A stretch of DNA of 5,257 bases from Candidatus Pullichristensenella stercoripullorum (GTDB lineage: Bacteria > Bacillota > Clostridia > Christensenellales > Aristaeellaceae). The DNA is taken from contig DVGE01000179.1 of assembly GCA_018712885.1 (NCBI GenBank), forward strand, positions 1 to 5,257, written 5' to 3'. The position numbers and the translations under genes are program-made. The notes under the pieces were generated by a model, which did not search any database, had not been told where the DNA came from, and saw only the letters and a list, made by a program, of their open reading frames with translations. Of this stretch, positions 4,563 through 5,257 are shown one piece after another (within the stretch, counting starts at the first letter, position 1; each line of letters opens with the position of its first letter).

Positions 4563-5257
4563 ATGAACGATATTTCCCCCGGCCTGCGCGCGCGGGTGCT
4601 GCTTCAAAAACACGGCTTTCAGACCGCCCACGCGCTGGGGCAGAATTTCCTGCTGGATGAACACCTGCTTTCCCACCTTATCGACCTTGCCGGCGTCACC
4701 GGGGAGGACGAGGTGCTGGAGATCGGCCCCGGCCCCGGCCTGATGACCTGCCTGCTCGCGCGTCGCGCCCGCTCTGTCACCGCCGTGGAGCTGGATAAGC
4801 GCCTGGAGCCGGTGCTTTCTTCCATGCTCGAGGGCTGCGAAAACGCCCGCGTCCTCTACGCCGACGCGCTGAAGACCGACCTTGCCGCCCTCACCGCCCC
4901 CGGCGCGCGCGTGGTGGCCAACCTGCCCTACTACATCACCGCCGACGTCATACAGCGCCTGCTTCTGCGCGGGCCGGGCTATGAAAGCGTCGCCGTGATG
5001 GTGCAGAAGGAGGCCGCCGAGCGCATGACCAGCCTCCCCGGCGACAAGCAGTGGTGCCACCTCGCCGCGCTGGTGCACTATTTCGGTGAGCCGCGGATAC
5101 TGGAAGAGATACCGCCCGAGGCCTTTGAGCCCAGCCCCCACGTGGTCAGCGCCTTTCTGCGCATCGACCTCTACGATGAGCGCCCCGTGCGCCCCAACGA
5201 CGAAGCGCTCTTTTTGCGCGTGCTCGCCGCGGCCTTCGCCATGCGCCGCAAGACGCT
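4563..5257 (+). CDS. ksgA: 16S rRNA adenine(1518/1519)-N6-dimethyltransferase KsgA (partial, 3' end outside window)
   Basis: The first 231 codons of a family usually about 270-290 residues long are visible. KsgA/RsmA uses S-adenosylmethionine to dimethylate two adjacent adenines near the 3' end of 16S rRNA during small-subunit assembly; its loss gives kasugamycin resistance. Visible motifs are LGQNFLLD (25-32), the SAM-binding motif EIGPGPGLMT (53-62), the acidic residue E77 in VELDKR, the catalytic NLPYYIT (120-126), VMVQKEAAERM (145-155), the FEPSPHV block (188-194) and MRRKT at the window end. Two usually conserved spots differ: the YG-x-LSV-type block reads WCHLAAL (164-170), and the Asp usual in PxVDSA is Val195. 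The catalytic core is intact, so a functional enzyme is expected. No promoter is visible directly upstream. The minus strand also has a long open frame opposite this gene, which is a shadow. Confidence 0.95.
   Translation, partial: MNDISPGLRARVLLQKHGFQTAHALGQNFLLDEHLLSHLIDLAGVTGEDEVLEIGPGPGLMTCLLARRARSVTAVELDKRLEPVLSSMLEGCENARVLYADALKTDLAALTAPGARVVANLPYYITADVIQRLLLRGPGYESVAVMVQKEAAERMTSLPGDKQWCHLAALVHYFGEPRILEEIPPEAFEPSPHVVSAFLRIDLYDERPVRPNDEALFLRVLAAAFAMRRKT

Noticed and set aside
3725..4660. Plus-strand open frame of 311 codons overlapping upp, the membrane gene and ksgA
   Set aside because: It is out of frame with the well supported genes, rich in Arg, Ser, Thr and Pro, and has no ribosome binding site or motif.
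3963..5141. Minus-strand open frame of 392 codons spanning upp end, the membrane gene and ksgA
   Set aside because: It crosses three plus-strand genes and two hairpins, and its translation has no domain. The upp, membrane protein and ksgA reading frames explain the region.

Overview
The window looks like part of a GC-rich Bacillota (probably Clostridia-type, possibly gut-derived) chromosome. The reasons are strong AAGGAGG-type ribosome binding sites before almost every gene, a Bacillus-type PurR end, M42 aminopeptidases, a compact head-to-tail layout and very GC-rich third codon positions. The species cannot be named from this sequence. All six genes are on the + strand, and no mobile element, tRNA, rRNA or CRISPR array was seen.

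Region 1 (1-3279) is a tightly packed cluster. The 3' end of a purR-like regulator gene (1-215) is followed 13 nt later by three consecutive paralogous M42-family metallo-aminopeptidase genes (229-1284, 1275-2279, 2281-3279). The first two peptidase genes overlap by 10 nt and the second and third are 1 nt apart, so they are very probably co-transcribed and translationally coupled. All three proteins keep the residues expected to hold the two catalytic metal ions, but they differ around the active site, which suggests complementary peptide specificities or a mixed oligomer.

Region 2 (3280-3426) is the only real intergenic stretch. It holds a good sigma-A type promoter (TTGCCT, 17 nt spacer, TATAAT), an imperfect direct repeat of the end of the third peptidase gene, and an 11-bp GC-rich hairpin followed by TTTT between the predicted transcription start and the next gene. 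One arm of that hairpin is duplicated right beside the ribosome binding site.

Region 3 (3427-5257) contains upp (uracil phosphoribosyltransferase, pyrimidine salvage), an unrecognised 125-residue protein with two membrane segments, and the first 231 codons of ksgA/rsmA (16S rRNA adenine dimethyltransferase), cut by the window end. Terminator-like hairpins with short T-runs lie before the membrane gene and before ksgA, each followed at once by a ribosome binding site with no visible promoter in between.

Functionally the window mixes nucleotide metabolism (purR, upp), peptide breakdown (three M42 enzymes) and ribosome maturation (ksgA). It reads mainly as housekeeping sequence. The least ordinary parts are the M42 trio linked to purR, the upp leader and the small membrane protein.
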